The notes under the pieces were generated by a model. The model ran no database searches. It was not told the DNA's origin and was given only the letters and a program-made list of their open reading frames with translations. From Bacteroidales bacterium UBA3824 (lineage in GTDB: Bacteria; Bacteroidota; Bacteroidia; Bacteroidales; UBA3824): a stretch of 46,522 bases of DNA. The stretch is from NCBI GenBank assembly GCA_002393195.1, contig DGIK01000135.1, positions 1 through 46,522 on the forward strand, written 5' to 3'. Positions 43,034-46,522 of the stretch are shown in pieces. A program made the translations under genes and the position numbers. Position 1 is the stretch's first letter. Each line of letters begins with the position of its first letter.

Positions 43034-44818
43034 ATGGAAAACATCAGAAACTTCTGCATAATAGCGCACATCGACCACGGCAAGAGCACCCTCGCCGACC
43101 GTCTGTTGCAACACACCAAGACCATCGCCGACCGCGACCTCAAAGACCAGGTATTGGACGACATGGACTTGGAGAGAGAACGTGGCATCACCATCAAGAG
43201 CCATGCAATCCAGATGAAGCACACTCTCGACGGCAAGGAATACACACTCAACCTCATCGACACCCCCGGACACGTTGACTTTTCATACGAAGTGTCGAGG
43301 AGCATAGCCGCCTGCGAGGGTGCTTTGCTCGTGATTGACGCCACGCAAGGCATCCAGGCTCAGACCATCTCCAACGTCTATATGGCGATAGAGAACAATC
43401 TCGAAATAATCCCCGTACTCAACAAGATGGATATGCCAGCCGCCAAGCCGGAGGAGGTCAAAGACCAAATCATAGAACTCATCGGCGGCAAACGTGAAGA
43501 CATCATCGAGGCATCGGGCAGGACAGGTCTTGGCGTAGAGGAGATATTGAGGGCAATCATCGAAAAAATCCCCGCTCCCAAGGGCGACCCGGAGGCTCCG
43601 TTGCAGGCGTTGATATTTGACTCGGTCTTCAATCCATTCCGTGGCATCATTGCATATTTCCGCGTTTACAATGGAACTCTCAAGACCGGCGACCACGTAA
43701 AATTCGTCAACACCAAAAAAGAATACGACGCCGACGAGGTGGGCATCCTCGAAATGGACTTGTGTCCGAGGCCGGAGATTTCTGCCGGCAATGTGGGCTA
43801 CATCATTTCGGGCATCAAAAACGCCGTGGAAGTCAAGGTAGGCGACACCATCACGCACACCGACCGCCCCTGCGAAAAGGCGATAGAAGGTTTTGCAGAG
43901 GTGAAGCCAATGGTATATGCCGGTGTATATCCCATCGAAACCAATATGTACGAAGAACTCCGCACGTCGCTCGAAAAACTCCAATTGAACGACGCGTCGC
44001 TCACCTTCACACCCGAAAGTTCGGTTGCGCTCGGCTTTGGATTCAGGTGCGGATTCTTAGGAATGTTGCACATGGACATCGTGCAGGAGCGATTGTCGAG
44101 GGAGTTCGATATGGATGTCATCACAACAGTGCCAAACGTTAGTTATAAGGTGTTCACATCCAAAGGCGAGGAAATTGAGGTGCACAACCCCGCCGGACTT
44201 CCCGAACAAAAGGCAATCGGACACATCGAAGAGCCATACATCAAAGCCGACATCATCACTAAATCGGAGTTTTATGGTCCGATTACAAAACTCTGCATGG
44301 AAAAGCGCGGCATCAAAATCAACGAGCAATACCTCACTTCCGACCGCATAGAACTCAACTTTGAAATGCCGTTGGCTGAGATTGTATTTGACTTCTACGA
44401 CAAATTGAAATCGCTCTCCAAGGGTTACGCATCATTTGACTACCACCCGATAGACTACCGCGAATCCAAACTCGTGAAACTCGACATCCTCCTCAACGGC
44501 GAGCCGGTGGATGCCATGAGCAGCCTCATCCACGAATCCAACGCCTACGAATTTGGCAAGAATATCTGCGAAAAACTCAAAGAACTCATCCCACGCCATC
44601 AGTTTGACATCGCGATACAGGCAGCAATCGGCACCAAAATCATCTCCCGCTCCACCATCAAGGCGTTCCGCAAGGACGTTACCGCCAAGTGTTACGGCGG
44701 CGACATCACCCGCAAGCGCAAACTCCTCGACAAGCAGAAGAAGGGCAAGAAGCGCATGAAGCAGATTGGCGACGTAGAAGTGCCGCAGAAGGCATTTTTG
44801 GCGGTATTGAAGATTTAA
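43034..44818 (+). CDS. lepA: Elongation factor 4 (LepA) GTPase
   Basis: 594 residues, the normal LepA length. G1 AHIDHGKST (10-18), effector-loop [11 protein letters not shown]3 DTPGHVDF and G4 NKMD are all present. The elongation-factor domains follow, and the LepA-specific C-terminal domain ends with [26 protein letters not shown] and QKAFLAVL. It is a ribosome-associated translation factor involved in back-translocation or biogenesis of the 30S subunit. It is housekeeping and its own unit, with a promoter 30 nt upstream. Confidence 0.98.
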   Translation: MENIRNFCIIAHIDHGKSTLADRLLQHTKTIADRDLKDQVLDDMDLERERGITIKSHAIQMKHTLDGKEYTLNLIDTPGHVDFSYEVSRSIAACEGALLVIDATQGIQAQTISNVYMAIENNLEIIPVLNKMDMPAAKPEEVKDQIIELIGGKREDIIEASGRTGLGVEEILRAIIEKIPAPKGDPEAPLQALIFDSVFNPFRGIIAYFRVYNGTLKTGDHVKFVNTKKEYDADEVGILEMDLCPRPEISAGNVGYIISGIKNAVEVKVGDTITHTDRPCEKAIEGFAEVKPMVYAGVYPIETNMYEELRTSLEKLQLNDASLTFTPESSVALGFGFRCGFLGMLHMDIVQERLSREFDMDVITTVPNVSYKVFTSKGEEIEVHNPAGLPEQKAIGHIEEPYIKADIITKSEFYGPITKLCMEKRGIKINEQYLTSDRIELNFEMPLAEIVFDFYDKLKSLSKGYASFDYHPIDYRESKLVKLDILLNGEPVDAMSSLIHESNAYEFGKNICEKLKELIPRHQFDIAIQAAIGTKIISRSTIKAFRKDVTAKCYGGDITRKRKLLDKQKKGKKRMKQIGDVEVPQKAFLAVLKI

Positions 44819-44825
44819 AAAATTT

Positions 44826-44852
44826 GCGGCGGTCGTTTCACAACGCCGCCGC
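44826..44852. repeat. GC-rich hairpin after lepA
   Basis: GCGGCGG-t-CGTT pairs with AACG-CCGCCGC around a four-base loop. No T run follows, so its role as a plus-strand terminator is uncertain. Confidence 0.45.
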
Positions 44853-44936
44853 TAAGGGAATTAAAAAAAATGCAAAAAAATAAAAAAGAAAAAGTTATAT
44901 GTAGGGTTGCTTTTTTTACATTGCAAAAATAACAAG

Positions 44937-44972
44937 AAATCGTGAAACAAAAAACTTTTTCACGATTTTTTT
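44937..44972. terminator. Terminator between lepA and the converging membrane protein gene
   Basis: AAATCGTGAAA (44937-44947) pairs with TTTCACGATTT (44958-44968), followed by T residues. It can serve both directions. Confidence 0.8.
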
Positions 44973-44973
44973 G

Positions 44974-46041
44974 TTAATGTTTGGAAATCATTGGCATAGT
45001 CTGATGGATTGTGTTTGCTATCAACACTATCGAACTCGACACTTCCAACATATTCAAGTCGTTGCTTGCATTGAGTTGATACACAGGCTCTCCCGCGAGG
45101 TCGATGGCGTGTTCTATCTTGTCGTCCACAAAACGGATTGACGGGAATTTGTTCACAAGATTGTTTTTGATTACCTGCGTGTAAGACGCACATATAGAGA
45201 GCACCTCCTGATTGAAATCATAATCGAGCAGGTCGCTCTGACGGATGCGGTATTCCTGCTTAAACCAATTGTACTTGTCGGCATTGTTGATGCCCTTGAT
45301 GTCGCCATTGTCAACATTGAGAATCATACAACGTTCCATACCGTCGCCATTGTCGTTGCGGACGGTCATCTCCTGATGAAGGTTTTCCACCTTGACGCCT
45401 TCGAGATAGATATTGCCATCGTGCCTGCAAAAACGTATCTTGGCGATGTCGATGCCGATGATTGCCTTCTCGTGAAACTTCTTGATATACAATATCTTCT
45501 GTTCGCCCTTGTCGTCCTTCATAAAATTCCACTTGGAATCCTGCTTGATGTCCCTGCCTAAGTCGGTATCGCGCACATACTCCTCCTTGACCACGTAGCC
45601 CTCCTTCTCGTATTCCATAGTTTCGAGTTTGAGCACGGTGTTGGCATTGTTGCTAATCGACTTGTATTGCCGTGCCGTGTCGAGTTCCGATTGGAGTTTT
45701 TTTATTTTTTGCTCGCGCTGTGCGGCGACGTCTTCGAGATACTTTTTCTGCTGTTCGAGTTCGTTCTTCTCCTCCAACAATTTCATCTGAGCATTGTTTT
45801 CGTCCTTGATGCGTGTCTGCACCTCCTCCTCTATGATGCGGTTGATGGGCTTGTAGATGGCAAAAGTAATCAGGATAGTAATGATATTGCTAAGAATCAC
45901 CACCAAAAAAGTCGGCATCAGCGTCGCGCTCCCCACATACGCAAAAGCCACGATGTTGCCAATGAGCAACAACGCACACGACACTATTATAATGACCTTC
46001 TTGGTGTCTGACAACAGTTTTTTTATGTTGAAGAATTGCAT
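44974..46041 (-). CDS. Membrane coiled-coil protein, tentatively DUF4230-like
   Basis: 355 residues from the ATG at 46041; 22 codons in frame above it overlap the promoter. Two hydrophobic segments lie at about 15-37 and 45-66. A coiled coil covers about 75-125 (EEEVQTRIKDENNAQMKLLEEKNELEQQ). The C-terminal domain has IIGIDIAKIRFCRHDGNIYLEGVKVE, similar in pattern to the DUF4230 core, though longer than usual. The function is unknown; it is probably an inner-membrane protein with a cytoplasmic tail. Confidence 0.65.
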   Translation of the reverse strand: MQFFNIKKLLSDTKKVIIIVSCALLLIGNIVAFAYVGSATLMPTFLVVILSNIITILITFAIYKPINRIIEEEVQTRIKDENNAQMKLLEEKNELEQQKKYLEDVAAQREQKIKKLQSELDTARQYKSISNNANTVLKLETMEYEKEGYVVKEEYVRDTDLGRDIKQDSKWNFMKDDKGEQKILYIKKFHEKAIIGIDIAKIRFCRHDGNIYLEGVKVENLHQEMTVRNDNGDGMERCMILNVDNGDIKGINNADKYNWFKQEYRIRQSDLLDYDFNQEVLSICASYTQVIKNNLVNKFPSIRFVDDKIEHAIDLAGEPVYQLNASNDLNMLEVSSSIVLIANTIHQTMPMISKH

Positions 46042-46076
46042 GATTGTCTCGTCAGTAAAAAAATATTTGCAACGCC

Positions 46077-46108
46077 CAAAGTTAGAGATTTTTTCAGTTT
46101 CCCACAAA
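46077..46108 (-). promoter_or_regulatory. Promoter of the membrane coiled-coil protein gene
   Basis: Minus-strand TTTG (46108-46105), 20-nt spacer and TAACTTTG (46084-46077). It fixes the start at 46041. Confidence 0.7.
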
Positions 46109-46201
46109 AAAAAAATGTCAAAAATTTTCGGTATGTAATTTTATGGATTTCAACCATTTGCAAAACATACGTAAAGCGCGCTGTACAAAAAAAAAAAACA
46201 C

Positions 46202-46232
46202 TTGACATTTTTAGAATTTGTATTTACCTTTG
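46202..46232 (+). promoter_or_regulatory. Promoter of the NusG-like gene
   Basis: TTG at 46202-46204, 20-nt spacer and TACCTTTG at 46225-46232. The leader to the ATG at 46300 is about 60 nt, longer than for the other genes. Confidence 0.65.
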
Positions 46233-46299
46233 CAGCGGGAAAAAAGAAAGTGGAGTCTTCCATCAGTATTTTTTCCAACCAAAACGCGATAAAAGCACG

Positions 46300-46522
46300 A
46301 TGGAAACATTATCGGCAACTATTTGCGAACAAAATAGCGGCAACGCCGCCTATACGGAACGCATAATTCCGTACAATCCCGAAGGAGGAACAGCCAAAAT
46401 CGGGAAGTCGGTAGAGTACGCTCTGTTGCCTGACGTCAAATACTGGTTCCCAATCCGCGCCACACACCACCGCGCCCAGAAAATCTACGACAAGATAATC
46501 TCCCTGCGCAACGATTGCCTCG
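46300..46522 (+). CDS. NusG-like (UpxY-type) transcription antiterminator, 5' part
   Basis: 74 codons are in the window; the gene runs off the right edge. After a variable N-terminus comes the NusG NGN-domain start VKYWFPIRATHHRAQKIYDKI (about 48-68). Paralogues such as UpxY in Bacteroides open capsular and exopolysaccharide operons and keep RNA polymerase from stopping. The long leader is consistent with leader-dependent antitermination. An essential NusG would normally sit beside secE and ribosomal protein genes, which are absent here. What follows beyond the window is not known. Confidence 0.65.
   Translation, partial: METLSATICEQNSGNAAYTERIIPYNPEGGTAKIGKSVEYALLPDVKYWFPIRATHHRAQKIYDKIISLRNDCL

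Noticed and set aside
1..46522. CRISPR arrays, tRNA or rRNA genes
   Set aside because: No regularly spaced repeats and no tRNA- or rRNA-like sequence were seen on either strand by eye.

Overview
The window looks like a chromosome segment of a Gram-negative Bacteroidales bacterium (Prevotella/Bacteroides relatives; the genus cannot be fixed from sequence alone). Three things point there. At least ten genes are preceded by the Bacteroidetes housekeeping promoter pattern TTG/TTTG, 18-20 nt, TAnnTTTG, and most lack a Shine-Dalgarno. Many exported proteins carry lipoprotein or Sec signals. The xylanase/xylosidase/GPH-transporter cluster has the gene content of the Prevotella xynABD cluster.

Layout. 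1-415: start of a GH8 oligoxylanase gene that leaves the window. 529-2376: OB-fold lipoprotein and a membrane FHA protein. 2569-2742: 2[4Fe-4S] ferredoxin. 2832-6673: plus-strand run with a small lipoprotein, a lipid-anchored barnase, its inhibitor barstar, a lipoprotein and a membrane-kinase fusion. 6751-11808: xylan block on the minus strand (GH43, GH10, GPH symporter, SGNH esterase). 11929-12819: Rpn-type nuclease beside a palindromic, MITE-like element. 13234-15534: GH2. 15599-19833: pair of overlapping DUF262 genes, one with an HNH-like DUF1524 end (GmrSD-like, candidate phage defence). 20064-20585: chorismate mutase-DUF3781 fusion. 20724-26032: GH115 and GH29 genes with a divergent AraC regulator. 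26042-27176: two deletion-scarred genes. 27409-31513: YhcG/DUF1016 nuclease, a highly structured leader, and a nuclease-methyltransferase plus specificity subunit (BcgI-like restriction-modification). 31637-33885: aldo/keto reductase flanked by two broken AraC genes and a small unknown gene. 33968-40272: GH115, GH35-like and GH67 genes on the minus strand. 40524-42970: divergent sigma-like factor, anti-sigma-like membrane protein and a carbohydrate esterase. 43034-44818: lepA. 44974-46041: membrane coiled-coil protein. 46300-end: start of a NusG-like (UpxY-type) antiterminator.

How it fits together. GH10, GH8, GH43, GH67, two GH115 enzymes, GH2, GH29, a GH35-like enzyme and two SGNH or alpha/beta esterases form a set suited to taking apart acetylated, (methyl)glucuronic-acid-substituted xylan, with a GPH symporter to import the oligosaccharides. 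No SusC/SusD pair or hybrid two-component sensor lies in the window. Between the sugar genes sit three nuclease or restriction modules. The most unusual items are the multi-state RNA leader and start-codon hairpin before the restriction-modification genes (28499-28734), the lipid-anchored barnase with co-varying barstar interface residues, and the DUF262 pair.
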